A stretch of DNA of 64,000 nucleotides from Hsuehochloa calcarea. Taxonomy: Eukaryota > Streptophyta > Magnoliopsida > Poales > Poaceae. The notes beneath the pieces were generated by a model that was not told where the DNA came from, ran no database searches, and saw only the letters and a list, made by a program, of their open reading frames with translations. Shown here one piece after another: positions 32,303-44,956 of this stretch. Position 1 is the stretch's first letter, and each line of letters starts with the position of its first letter. Where the stretch lies: assembly GCA_036346395.1 (NCBI GenBank), contig CM070599.1, positions 8,113,232 to 8,177,231 of the forward strand. The letters are read 5' to 3'. Both the position numbers and the translations under genes were made by a program.

Positions 32303-32880
32303 TTCAATTGTGTCTGTGCAAGAGCATACTACTCATCCTTTTGAAAAATCATGTATGCATGTGTATTTATAATATATGCAGCATTTTATTTGGTCTATTG
32401 TCATTCCATTAGGCAGCCTTTCAATTCATCAGGGACAGACAATAGTTGCTTTGGGAACGTTTGGATCTATACTTAATTTTTCCATCCTAGGAGAGGGCAA
32501 ACTAGCCTAGTTAAGCTCTTGCTTGGAAAATCAAGTTTTTTCCGGTTTTGTCCGGTTTTTTTGCCGGTTTTTCCTAAGCATCGTCCAGAACCGTCCAAGC
32601 AAAAAACAGATATTCAAAATTTGAAATTTAAATTAATGCTTTTTTTTTAAAATTTCGTGAATCCGTCGGTCGAAACTCACCGACCGAGATTTCGATCCTT
32701 GGTACCGAATAGTAATGAGTCGATTACGTAAATCCCAAGGAAAAACGGGCAAAATTCGCTTTAAATTCACAAACCAATTTTGAACTTGATTTGAAACCAA
32801 GAATCGGACCGTTATCGCCGAAACCGAAAACTGGTTGAAAAACTAGCCGGGATTTTGAATTCGAAAATGTTTAATGAAGT

Positions 32881-33055
32881 GCATATTTAGTTCATACAAT
32901 ACGTAATCTAGCAGCTCATATTTAGCTCATACAATACGTAATATAGTATATTTAGCTCATACAATACGTAATCTAGCTTATCTAGCTCATATGAAATGCA
33001 AACCGGCCGGAACAATAATTTAAGCATATTTAGCTCATACAATATGTAATCTAGC
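32881..33055 (+). repeat. tandem repeat of about 32-36 bp inside the hAT element
   Basis: CATATTTAGCTCATACAATA with CGTAATCTAGC following recurs about four times (starting near 32882, 32917, 32948 and 33024), with small variations. Confidence 0.8.
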
Positions 33056-33591
33056 ACAAAAAATAGCTTAAACCAACATAGGAAGTACATTATGCGGTCA
33101 AAAATTCAAATTTGAATTTGAAATTTTCCGGGCCGGTTTTTTCCCCCTGGTTGAGAGGGGTTTTGAGAAAGGGTGCTTTACCAGCTCCTGTTAGTCAGCT
33201 GGTACTTGTTTTCAGTTTATTACCGTAGGTAACTGGTTTGGTAACTGATGGTTGGGTGGAACGTCCGGTGATAACCAGGTGGTTACCCCCGTCCACCTGT
33301 TTTTAGAAATATCAGTGGCCCCTGAGATTTTCTATACCGCCCTAATTGAAATATGCAAAAAAAAGGCCTGTTTTCGTCCGGGTTATCAAGAAACTGGAGC
33401 CGGCCATTTAACCGAAACTGGAACCGGCTATGTAGCAGTCGAATAGAACATTATAGTAGTGGTTGAGGTAGCATGACTGAAATTAGTGGTCCAGAGCAGC
33501 TGCTATTTTGCTATAACTTAGTAATTTTATCACAAAACTGGTTAAGCAGACCACTTGAACATTTTTCTGTTTGGTTGCTACAATTTGTTAT

Positions 33592-34052
33592 GGAAAATTT
33601 GGCTTTAGGACACCGCATAAGTGTGTTGTTTGCTGGAGGATACCAGGAAATTGATAATTCGCTGATGGACACTAGAAAATCGTGTTAATTTACTGAAAGA
33701 CACCACGCCCATTAAAATAATACTATTTTGAAATTTAGGAGAGAGAGCGTGAAAAGTCTTATTTGCTGAATAATTTTTGAAACAAAGTCTGGATAGATGA
33801 ATATCAATGGCTGAATTATCAATTCTCAATGGCAATTTTTTTGAAAGTTATTTTGAGAATGGACTTTTCATGCTTCTTATCTCTCCTAAATTTCAAGATT
33901 ATATTACTTTGATGGTTGCGTGTTCTGGCAAATGAACATGATTTTGTAGTGTATGTGAATAATCAATTTTCCTATGTCCTCTAGCAAATGCCACACTTCT
34001 AATGTTCTCTAGCAAATGCCACACTTTTGCGGTCTGGGAGCCAATTTTGTAT
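33592..34052. repeat. large inverted repeat (foldback or MITE-like), about 460 bp
   Basis: The left arm starts AAAATTTGGCTTTAGGACACC and continues CGCATAAGTGTG...GGAGGATACCAGGAAATTGATAATTC. The right arm ends CCACACTTTTGCGGTCTGGG then AGCCAATTTTGT and reads as its reverse complement. A second arm pair (ACTATTTTGAAATTTAGGAG versus CTCCTAAATTTCAAGATTAT) lies further in. Together the arms can form a stem of roughly 200 bp with a short loop near 33815-33835. A 28-bp direct repeat (CTCTAGCAAATGCCACACTT) sits in the right arm. Confidence 0.75.
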
Positions 34053-34698
34053 TTTTTTTAAAAAAAAAACTAGAGTAAATCGGGCTAAAAGGCAAAACCA
34101 GTTGTGATTTTGAAACGTGGGACTGGGTGGTACTTTTAGTAACCGGTTAAACACTACTGGTTCTAGGATCTTTGATTATGGGCTCTTATCCATAGTTGTC
34201 TACTGGTTAGACCTTGTCGTCTTGATGGCTTATTGTATTGTCCATAATTGTCCTTTTGTTTTGCTGAAGAAATCTCTCTTATGTAGTTACCAATGTTGAG
34301 TATCTTATCTGTTTTGACAAGACAACTAAAAAGTAGGGAGACATGAGATCTTAAGTATCTTTAATATAACAAATTGGTGCTGAGCGTCTTATGCCAACTT
34401 CATGAGCAAAGTAATGTTGAGCTTATTCCAGGTTGATTGGCCTGCCCTGGAGTGATGTTGAGTATTTTATTTATAAGAACCGAAGTTCATTTTATTGTAA
34501 GAACCAAAGTTCATTTTATTCTATTCCAACTTTCCAAGTTTGATGCTTTGGTTGAAAGTATTGGGAGACGGACTGATTCTCAACCATGACAAATTGACAA
34601 CTAATTGCCCTCATATTTATCTTAAAACTAATTCTGGACTTGAGTAGTTCTGCAACCTGGGCAGAGTTGTCTAACATGAAACACTGTTAACCATGCAG
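34053..34698 (+). other. intergenic or 3' UTR intron sequence, nothing recognised
   Basis: AT-rich, with a short direct repeat (AAGAACC(G/A)AAGTTCATTTTATT) near 34475-34520. No supported gene. Confidence 0.4.
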
Positions 34699-35080
34699 GT
34701 ATTGCTGCGCTGGCTACTGAAGACAGAGCGCTCTTGATGACATCAAAGTACCATGTCAATAGACCCAGTAATACTGTGTGAAAACCATGCTGATGTGTTT
34801 GCACTTCCCGAGATGAAATTTTTGCTCCATCCTTTTGCCATGTCAGGCCGCATTTCATTTTTTGTTTGTTTCAACAGTATTTCTACCCCCCTTTTGTGAA
34901 GCTAAGATTGGTTAGATGTTTGGTATAGAGGGGACCTGAGTTTTCACAGCACGACCTATTCTTTGTGTAGTGCTTCTTGCTGTTAGGTCCACTGTATTGA
35001 AAACCCTGTCAGATGGCAGCCCATGTATTTTATTCCTGTAAGGTTTGTAACTAATGTTCTCAGTGCGACAATAAGCAATA
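34699..35080 (+). other. candidate VPS54 3' UTR terminal exon
   Basis: Follows the acceptor-like CATGCAG at 34692-34698, contains no long open frame and has AATAAG-type polyadenylation-like words near 35070. It would pair with the donor at 31085. Supported only by splice-site resemblance and position. Confidence 0.28.
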
Positions 35081-35974
35081 TTTAAATGTTAGTATAGGTT
35101 AATATTCAAACTATGCATGGAGATATAACAGAAATTTGGAGCATGCATGTACCGTTATCTGTATGCACGTGTTGTAAACTACCAAATTGATTAATTTTTC
35201 CCGAATCCGAAAAATTGATGAAATATGCAATCTTTACTACCCGAATTTTTATTTATAGGAAAATAATAGATGCTTTTAAAATATTAGGAAAAGATGAATA
35301 AGAATGTTAAAAGTAGGACGGAAGTCTATGCCAGCGTCCCATGCTAACCAAGTGAGAAGAAGCTCGGCAGCAACGGCGGAAAGCCTCTATAATCGCCACC
35401 GGCGCTCCGTGCAGTTGAAATGCACGCGAAAGACGTCGCTTGCTCGATCACAGCGTGGCGTGCAGCGGCTGTAACATCCCAAGTTTTGTCTTTCTTCCAA
35501 AATTATTTATTACGAAAGTTTGGCAGTTATTTGCAGTTCTTGCATTTATATTAAAGTCTAAATTCCATCTCAAATCTAAATATCTAAATCTAATTCGAAT
35601 CTCTGCCCCAAAATTCAAATAAAAATACCAGCCAGAATTTGATTTCAAGTTTCCAATTTGGATTTTCTCTTTCTTCCGCTGGGCTGAATCCCATCTTCCT
35701 TTTCTTCCTTTAGACTACGGCCCAACCAGCCTCCCTGGGCCATCCTAGGCCTACCTCCCGTCTTTCCCTATGCTTGCTCTGTTTCTGCCCTTGCGCCCGA
35801 CGCGCCGCGCTCATGTCGCCAGCCCGCGCTGCCAGCGACTGCGCCGAGCCCAGGCCGCACCCACACCGAGCCTCGCTCGTGCCATCTGTGTCGCATTCAA
35901 GGCCGCTGTTGCCGCCCGTCTTCGATGCCCGTCTGCGCTTGTCGTTTCCTGCTGGCCATCACCATGCCATCACT

Positions 35975-37940
35975 GAGTTGAAAGCGGGGAGGGCGACTAT
36001 AGACGTGAATAGATGATTTTAAATTATTATTTTTAACTAAAGTTAAGTTTTATATAGAATTATAAATCAATTTGTTATTATACAATTAAAAATATAAATC
36101 AACTAGTCTTAACTAAGTAGACCAATAAGCTAAGACTAAGACGAGAATTACAATCCTAAGTAGACAAGTAAGCAATTTAATTCTACAAATGTAAATGGCA
36201 AGAATGCAAAGTTTAATAAAGCAAACCATAAGAACACTTAAACTTTTTCCGTGGTGATCGAAAACTTGTTAGTTTCCCATAGTCCATGTTGAGGTGAGCT
36301 CAAGCGAATTTGACTGGCTGCACAAATTAAGCCCACACCTCGAATCCACTTAGGGTTGCTCTTGCTCCACTCTAGAGATGGCAATCACGAAGCTACTCAC
36401 AACCATCCGGATCTTCTCACGACCTTCTTTGTGAAGATCACCGGCGCAACTCCTCCAAACCATCTAGGTGTTGGCAAACACTAAGAGTAACAAGTCGAAG
36501 ACGCTCACTTGAACGAATCAAGTGTCTAAGCTCAGTGGATACTAAACCCAACACTTAATGCAATATATACACTAGGATTTTGCTCTCTAAGTTTACTAAG
36601 TGCAACGCATACACAAAAGAGATGAGAGGGCTTGCTCTTTGATCAAAGGGAACGAAAACAGCACCAACACTCTTCCACAACTAGCCACAAGGGGTATTTA
36701 TACACCCACACAAGAAAACTAGCCGTTGGAGGAGAATCTACAGAAAAATAGGGAATCCCGGTCTGACCACCAACCAATGGTCTGTCAGACTGCCCTAGAT
36801 CCAACAGCTATAAAAACTAGTTGTTGAACGCTCAACCGGACTGACCTCCCTTACTAGGGCCGATCAGATCGGACCAACGTCGATCAAACCGCCAGGGGGG
36901 CTGTCAGACCGCTCCACAAAGGAGTCAAGCTAAGGGGGAAAACAACTATCTCTGAAAAAAGCAAACCAGGGTGACTGATCGTGAGGCCGGTTAGACTTGC
37001 CAACACATGGCAGTCAGACCGGCGTCCCACCGGTTAGACCGGTCTCCACTGGCGGTCAAACCGCTAGGTCATTTAGACTAGCACTTAGCTTGGTCAAACC
37101 CAAGGTGGGTCGGTCAGACCGACCAAAGGGTGCAGTCAGTCATTCCACCAGAGATTTGGAAAACAGATTTTCAATATTGCTTTAACACAATTTTGCAAAA
37201 TACATTTGCTAATTGATACACGATGCAAACAAGGGATGAAAGCGAGATCCTTAACAACTTGTAAAACACATTTGCAGACTTTTAGAATCACGCTATAAGG
37301 AATTTGGTACATGGACTTAAACAATTTATAAAACACATTTGCAAACTAAAGTCACATGCTACAAGGATTATGCATGAGTCTCAACTATTTCCAAAACACA
37401 TTCGCAAATATCGACAACATGCTAAAGAGAGCTGGAGCAAGCACTAAGAGCTATTAACACATGACACACTCAAACTACTAGTCAAGACCGCTCTTAATAG
37501 TACGACAACCTATACCAGTAATCCGGTCTCCACACCAAACACCAATACCGGTAAAAGACTAGGAACACATCTTTAGCCTATGCTAGTCATACATTTGCCT
37601 TGAGCATCCATCTTGGAGTGATCACTTGATGACGAATATATCTACTCCAAGTCCGGGATCTTGACTTTAATATCATCAACACATGATGATCTTCTTCACC
37701 TCATGATCTTGTCTTAATGCTCATCAACATATGATGACATTCTAAGTCTTCATTATCATGAGACTCAACCTGTTTCATCAACTCATGAAAAATGTTAGTA
37801 CACATGACGATTGTCATTAATAATCAAAATACTTCATTTACTCATAATGACGGGTCTAGATTCTTCAATGTCTCTCTTTTTGGTAATTGATGACAATCAT
37901 CAACAAATAAGGAATTGAAAGTGATTTTTCGAGTATACAT
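35975..37940 (-). mobile_element. probable antisense copia LTR with a piece of internal sequence
   Basis: On the minus strand the right edge shows CATCAATTACCAAAAAGAGA followed by TGAAGAATCTAGACCC, the polypurine-tract/LTR junction style of Sirevirus-like elements. The left edge ends with CTATTCACG...AGTCGCCC, as such LTRs do. The body holds a dense set of GGTCNGACC modules (36750-37140). No full element and no target duplication were found. Confidence 0.48.
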
Positions 37941-38421
37941 TGAGTACAAAACAAATTGTATACTCTATGATGGCTTTGATAGCAATTGGGTTCTTTTTAG
38001 ACTATGCAGACGATGATAAAAGACATCGATGTCTGTCAAGGCTTGCTCCAAATGATGGTAAAAGATGTCTATGTCCGAGTATGTTATCCCCCACAACGGA
38101 AAGCTCCGGGTCAATGGTAAATGACTTCCTTGACTTGGGGTTAAGCTCATCAGGCGGGTTGGTATTAGAGTAAGGTATTATAAAGGCATTGTGATAATTG
38201 CTTAGTTGCACACTCAAGTAAGCGTGTCATGGCCAACATTATAAGTTGATTATCTCGTATGAGTCAGGTTGTACAATATCTGCAGAGTGTAAAATTGTTC
38301 GAACAGCCGTGCCCACGGTCAAGGGTGGCAAGGTACGTTTTCACATTATAGATTTAATTTTGCTTTCAAAGAAATAAACTTTAGAAATCCAGGAGCAACT
38401 AGGACTCAGGTAGATATTATA

Positions 38422-38472
38422 GCAGCTAGAGCTAGTTGGGCAGCTAGAGCCAGTTGGGCAGCTAGAGCCTTA
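38422..38472 (+). repeat. 18-bp tandem repeat
   Basis: GCAGCTAGAGC(T/C)AGTTGG occurs almost three times in a row. Confidence 0.85.
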
Positions 38473-38894
38473 TCATTCGAACCTTGATAGGTAGAGCCTT
38501 GATATGAGTGGATGGTGGCTAGAATCTTCACTAGTGATATAATTAGTTCAATTATGGAAACTATTTTTTGTGAAATGATTGCTTTATGAAAACTGTTGAA
38601 ACTTAAAATATTGTTTTATGCAAAAGAACTATATAAGCCCCATTGTTAAACCTTGCATATTGCATTTGCCCCATGACTTGCAGAGTACTTATGTACTCAG
38701 ATGCTACACTCAAAACAAATCTCAGAAGCCCTCAACAATGCCGGGGAGGATTATGACTTTTACACGTGTCGCTACAACAAAGGACACTTGAAGTACTAGG
38801 TCGCGAGTCCCAGTCGATTGCTGTGTGCATAGGGATGAGCCACCACTTGGAGTTATCTTCTTTAGCTGTAGTTTATTCAGTTGTTTAGCCTGAA

Positions 38895-41230
38895 AGGTCG
38901 ATGTAACACCCCAACCCAACAATGAGCCCAAAATGCCACTAAAATATATTAATTACTAATTTAAATGAAATATTACAATAAATTCCAGCAAGCACATAAC
39001 GAATAAAACCCGTCCACATGTCACAAATAAAACATTAAACACCAAACTAAAAGCATAAGTATCAACATACTGGATGGCGTCAATGAATAATAAACCAATA
39101 AATGATAAGCAGTCCATAAAAAGTCTAAATAATAGAAAATTCAAGTCCCAAACCATTCAACCAAAACTTATCAAGTATATTGAATTCTAAAGGAATTAAT
39201 CGTCACTAGATTGAGAGTTTTCATGGCAATATGAATCAAACAACTGTGTTGGTTGCAAGTGAGCCATGTGTGCTACTCCCTCCCGTGCGAGATGTTATCA
39301 ACATCTACCTAAAGCAACAGTAGAGCAAGGATGAGTCCACGACTCAGCAAGTACAAGATACACTGGTAAATACACAAGTTAATTAAACATTTAATGCATT
39401 ATCGTAAATCTCATACTTCTCATTCTCAAATCTCATCAATATCTTTATCGTGAATGCAAATGCCATGATGCACCTCTTTAAGCTGATACCGGTATAGCAA
39501 AGTGTTCACCCGTCGGTGACACACTTTTCTCCCCCACCTTTGTTAGGGTAGGGTCCCTACCTCTATATGATTTTAACATAGGACACGCGGGACTAGCCAT
39601 AATCATGGCGACTCACCGCCTCACCCTTATGCAAGTGAATGATGCAATAGTTCATTAAGCAAAATAGTCTCACCATGTCAACCCCATGGTAATTGCATCA
39701 TTAACACAATCTTACATTTTTCATCAGTATTACCATGGAAAGTAAATAATCTTAATGAAATATAATTAAATCACATGGTAATAACTCAACAAGACAACGT
39801 CAACCACCTATTGCCCACCATTTTACCAAGCACTTGTCTCTATAACTTCTAGGAGCCTAGTGATGTAAAGACAACACGACGTTTGAGGCAACACTCCCTG
39901 AAAAAATAATTAACATACATTAAAAAACATACCATCATAGTACAAATATTGTCACCTCATCTTTATTCAAAATTAATGCCTTTAACTTAACTTTACTGGA
40001 CACACTACCCACTCTCACAGTAGAATATGGCTCTAACTCTCTCCTCTGAACCCAAATCTAGTGAAACATGTACTTTCTGCAATCCCAATAAAATTATATA
40101 CATCTTCCTAGTTATGATGAACTTCTGAATCCACCGTTTACTTCCATATTTCTAACCCCGAATTCTACTCCATAATCACAAGACAGCACCATTTCACATT
40201 TTCAGATCTTTTTATATAACTTAAAAAGTTATTAACAACAACAGTTATGAAATCTACTCAAAATTGTCTAGCTTATTCAAGTTATCACCAAAATTAAATT
40301 ACTTCATTTTCTAGGTGAAAACATGCTATCTATACGACAGCGGCCAGCAACATCCATTTCTTAGACATCGACCTTCACAAGATCAGAACTTTTCGCTCAC
40401 AACTCCAAATATAGTAGTGTAGACCTTCCCGGTAAGATAATAAAATTTTATACATCTTTTATGATAGGACGAAACTCTGAATCTGAACTTAAATATCTCT
40501 AATTGCCCCCGCAAGGTTTTGCGTCGTAACTCGATGAACTAGAGATTATAGAAATATACCCTTCCCTTGGACCAATCGATCTACGAATTGAGCAGTGACT
40601 AATCTATGATAAATCTAGGGATTATCAGATGTTACCAACAGAAAAATGTTGACGATCACCAATCCTTTTATCGCTTTACCACCAGTAGAAACCTCTGGCA
40701 AGGGGGTGTGGAAGAGCAAAAGGACGGAACTACGGGTGAGAGAAGGAACTATGATAGTTGAACGAGCGACTCATGAATGTAGCCGGGTCGGACGAGCCAA
40801 TAACTTTATGTAGGATACTAGCTACTTGAAGTCGGTCGTGAAAGATTGTCCTGCATTGAAAGCGAGGCCGCTCGTTGAAGAACCCTTCTCCTTTCTTCCT
40901 TTCCTTCTCCTTTCCTCTTGTGGCAGAAACTCCCTGATCTCCCTCATTCTGGACGGCAACAAGGGCTGCAAGGGGAGGCAGCAGGTCGTCGACAGGGACT
41001 AGGAGGGCAGCATTGGAGGAGGGCGCCACGGGGCGGCTTATGTATGGGAGGTGGTGGCGAGGGACGTGGTGGCGCAAGGGGGGAGGAGGCGATAGGGTAG
41101 GGCGGCTAGGGTTTGGGAGGTCGCCGCCCTACCCCCTTAAATTATGAATTTCTCTATTAATTCCAGTTGAATACCTTCCCAATTTAATTAAATTCTCTAA
41201 CGTTTAACAAGATATTATAGACTGTAATAG
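38895..41230 (-). mobile_element. probable antisense LTR insertion
   Basis: Begins TGTAACACCCCAACCC. On the minus strand it contains CTTGCTGAGTCGTGGACTCA (about 39350), a hallmark word of grass gypsy LTRs, followed by a GC-rich block at 40930-41110. It interrupts sequence that is continuous in the related LTR at 41815-44907. The right border is approximate and no target duplication was found. Confidence 0.45.
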
Positions 41231-41402
41231 TAAGATTCGACTATAAGGTCATTACTCCTTTGTTCAATTTTATGCAATAGTTTTACTTTTGCAAGATATG
41301 TGCTGGTATTCAATGATGTAACTGTATGCACTAGCTACTGATCCAAGAACTAGTGCTAATATACACAGAGGATTTTGGGTTCAGAAATCCAGGTCCAGAC
41401 AT

Positions 41403-41814
41403 AGGTGCAAGAGATTTGGCAACTGATCAAGATCTAGATTTGCATTCGTGAGTTCAAGGTGAGATTATGAGAACATCTGATTCAAAAGAAGAAAAAAGAG
41501 CTTCTGCGAACACAATAATCAGGTTCATAAGTCAATAAGTATGTTTAGTCATCAGGCAATAATCTGAACTGAACATTCAACTTTCATCACTCATCATATA
41601 TATGAGTTCACAGTTGATTATAGATTCACTCATAATGAGTTTGTTAAGACATGACAACCCCACGAAAATTGCATCCATTTCCATACCCAAACTGTTAACT
41701 GAAACATGGATACATGACATTCAACATGCATGTGCCACTCAAATTCATAGAACATGGTTTTCATAGAAATTGACCTCTCATTAACTCCTATTTGTACATA
41801 TAAACTTAGCAAAG
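41403..41814 (+). other. spacer between LTRs, nothing recognised
   Basis: AT-rich. Ends with CAAAG (41810-41814), the target duplication of the next element. Confidence 0.5.
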
Positions 41815-44800
41815 TGTAGCGTCCCGTTTTTCGGAGTTTTTGAAAATTTTAAAAGAGAACCATTTGTTTCTATTTGCCAAAAGCTTAATTTGGAAATTTC
41901 AAAAATTCATTTGCAGTTTAATATGAGTTAATCAAACTTCAATTAAATTAAAGTTGGTTTAATTGAATTTTCTGGAATTTAAAATCAAAATTATTATTTT
42001 AAGAATTTTCTTGGATTTATTGGATTTTAAAAAGGGTTTTTCCTTTTTCCCGAAATTAAAAATTATTTTATTTGTAAAATAAAAAGAAAATTTAAAGTTA
42101 AAAGTATTTTTATTAAGTCAAGAATAATTCAAGGAATTTATGTGAATTTTTCCAGAATTTTTGGAGTCTATTTGCTATTTTCTAAATTGCCTTTTGATTT
42201 ATTTGAATTTCTAAAATCAAAAATGGATTTTAAAATCCTTTTTCTGTTTGTGGGCGAATTCCTCCGGCCCATCTCCTGCTCCCGCTGCCGCCTTCTCGCG
42301 GCCGCTCACATGCGCCGCCTCCGCTCGCCGTCGGATCTTCATCCGGCGTCCTCGCGCGTCCCGTCGCCAGCCTCCGCCTCTGCTTTGGCCGTTGGATCGA
42401 GATCCGCCGCTCCGCTTCGCCTCGCGGCCGTTCGTCTCCATCGCCGCGTCTCCTTTTCATCACGACCGTCCGATCGCTATCGCGACGGCTCTCCTCCGCC
42501 GCGCCCTTTTTCTTCTTCCCACCGTCCGACGGACGGACGGCTTCGCCGCATCCGTTCGCCGCGCCGTTGGATTTCCCCACCGTCTGATCGGAATCGGACG
42601 GCTCGCGTTCACCTGCGTCTCGCTTCCCCACCGTCCGTCGCAATCGGACGGCTCGCTTCATCGCTCTCGCGCCGCCGCCGCTCTCTCCCACGTCGCCGCG
42701 CTGCCGCCGCGATTTCGCCAAGGCGAATCTGGCGCCGGCGCCGCCCTGTCGCTTCTCGCGCCTCCGCTGCTCCGCCACGCCAAGGCTGCCGTCGCCGCCG
42801 CCAAGCCTCCGTCTGCCGCCGAGCTCTTTAAATCCGCACCGCGTCTCTCTTCTCTTCTTTCTCTCTCTCTATGTTGCGTTCGCGCCGCTCCTCCGTCGTT
42901 TTCCCGACTCGGTCGCCTCTGCGTCGCTGCTTCTCCGCCGCCATCGCTTTCCCGCGCGCATTGCCGTTTTCCTCAACCCGGCCGCGCCTCCCTCGTCTCT
43001 CTCTCTTCGCCGGGCCGAAGCCGACGCGCAGCCATGGCAACAGCCGGTCAGCTACGTCAAGCGCCACGTCGCCAAGTTTCGCTTCACAGTGGTCATGCCA
43101 TGCGTCGATTATGCAAGCCGACGCAGAATCGGATTTTTCAATTGGAAAATAAATCCGAAAATCCAAAAAAAACCCTAATCCATCATTTTATGTGATTTTG
43201 AAATTTCTTTTGGCTATAACTTTCACATCCGAACTCCGATTTGGGTGATCCAAATTTCTAAATTCATATAAATTCATCCTCTTTCATTTGGTACTGGTTT
43301 TGTAATTTTGGAGTTCATTTGGTGCTGTTTTATTTATTTGTTGCTATTCTCGCACGTAGATTCCTGCTTTTTGGAAGATTTCTTCAATTCGACGATCAAG
43401 ACCCTCTCCTCGTCAACTAAGGCAAGTCGTAGGCCTTTGACCATGTTGAACCCATTTTACAAATGTATATTGCTTTAAAATATCATGCATGGCTAGTTTT
43501 ATTAAAATGGTTTTGGGAGTAGATAATTACCAAATTGCCATTATGCCTCCTTGATAAATTGAAAATGAAATGTCTCCTTGAACGACATATATCCTTGGAC
43601 ACCATAGGATGGCTAATACTAGTTGGACATAATTGTATTACCAACTTGGGTGCGATATTGCTTAGACATGCTCTAGTTACCCGAGACTTTCGATCACATG
43701 TTCAATGATTATTGAAATTTGACTAATGGAACTATGGAACAAAGTGTGAGGCCACTTTATTAAAAGATGTTGTGCCATGGCGTGGATTGCCATTTGGTCG
43801 GCATGAACCAAAAATGTTTTATGCTCGGGCTTGAGGTAGGAGCTAGAGTGGTGCGTAATGCACATTGGGTTGTGGTAGACTTGTCTCGAGCAACATCTAA
43901 GGACTTAACTTTGCAAGTCATTGATCCGGTCACCTCGTGCAACCATAAGTCCCAGATGGGACGGACCGCCAATTAATTAGGAAAGTTTTGAGTCGGTTCT
44001 GTTGTGGGTCGCTTATTGGCGCAAGAGGGGCCGTGATGGCGAAACCTTAGCGCGTAACCGAGGCAAAATGGAACTTTGTAAAGCCTTGTCACGTGCTCTA
44101 GACTACTCACCAAAGGAAGTGAGCGGTGGTATCGACGGATGCCAAACAAACTAGAGAATTCGTGTCTTGTGGGTAAAGTCGCATAACCTCTGCAGAGTGT
44201 CAAAAATCTATTCGAATAGCCGTGTCCCTGCTACGGACATGCCCGGTGATTTCGCGCAAGGGGTAGTATTTTCAAAATGTGGTTTGGTTCGTTGGAAACG
44301 CTTGGTTGAATGGTTGGGAAGTGAACGGATGTTCACCGCTTGATTCAAAAGAACTTGGTTATCTATGTATTATTCTTTTGAAATCTCGCTTGCCATCTAA
44401 TTATTGTATTTATCGTTAAACTTGCTTTCTCGCAAATTAACCATAAAGCCATCCTTGCTTAAGCCCCACATGAATACTAAGTGCATACATTTCTCTACGA
44501 CTTGCTGAGTACTTTATGTACTCATGGCTTTATGCCCTTTGTTGATCAGTCCCAGCAGAAGAATCAGGAAATGTTGAGTTCTACGAAGAAGGCTACTTTG
44601 AAGACTTCGCGATCTAGGTCACGTCCTCCACTCGATTGCTCGTGAGCATGTCGATTGGGCTCCACGATTTTGATATTTCCACGCGGATACTCTGTTGTGG
44701 TTAAGCCCTGTGTGGCGACTTTTGTAAGAACCTTGACCATAAGGTCTTTGCTGTTTTAATTAATATTACTTTGTCTGCTTCATTAGTTCGTTGTTGAATG

Positions 44801-44907
44801 GTTATGATTACATCATTGTTGCAACTGTGCAAGCTAGCTACTGATCATGGGACTAGCTTGGTATGCACAGAGGGTCTCGGGGTTGTGTGACACCCGGGGT
44901 CCCGACA
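41815..44907 (+). mobile_element. 3.1-kb gypsy-type solo LTR
   Basis: Starts TGTAGCGTCCCG and ends GGGGTCCCGACA, with perfect CAAAG duplications on both sides (41810-41814, 44908-44912). It is 3,093 bp without internal domain, primer site or polypurine tract. It contains a GC-rich island at 42240-43100 with repeated CCGTC(C/G)GATCG words, then AT-rich sequence and the ACTTGCTGAGTACTTTATGT motif at about 44501. Open frames in the GC island are compositional. Confidence 0.85.
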
Positions 44908-44956
44908 CAAAGTAAGAACATCCAAACAAAGTGCACTTTCAGCTCTCAAAAGCTAC

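Larger units (their letters stand above)
31454..33149. mobile_element. hAT-type DNA transposon, non-autonomous, with nested MITE
   Basis: The left end is CAGGGATAGAAAACCCGG. The right end reads inward as CAGGGGGAAAAAACCGG. Both are flanked by the identical 8-bp duplication GTTGAGAG (31446-31453, 33150-33157). The element is 1,696 bp with no transposase, has subterminal CCGGTTTT/GAATTTG-type words at both ends, and contains a nested MITE at 32139-32302 and a tandem repeat at 32881-33055. Confidence 0.87.
35470..41402 (+). mobile_element. probable large LTR (gypsy type) broken by two later insertions
   Basis: TGTAACATCCCAAG at 35470 resembles a plant gypsy LTR start. 37945-38894 aligns in words and order with 43600-44710 of the solo LTR below (CTGCAGAGTGT...GAACAGCCGTG; ACTTGC(A/T)GAGTACTT). 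41230-41402 aligns with 44740-44907 (CTAGCTACTGATC, CACAGAGG, ending AGACA/CGACA). The two gaps are filled by other LTR-like sequences. The flanks GCGGC and TAGGT do not match, so the outer limits are uncertain. Confidence 0.45.

Noticed and set aside
35770..36016. Ala/Arg-rich open frames as a small gene
   Set aside because: GC-rich segment in a probable LTR; two overlapping frames are equally open and neither is recognisable.
42142..43195. Long overlapping Arg/Ser/Pro-rich open frames on both strands
   Set aside because: They lie in the GC island of a solo LTR bounded by a target duplication. They are open in several frames at once and show no domain, so they reflect composition.
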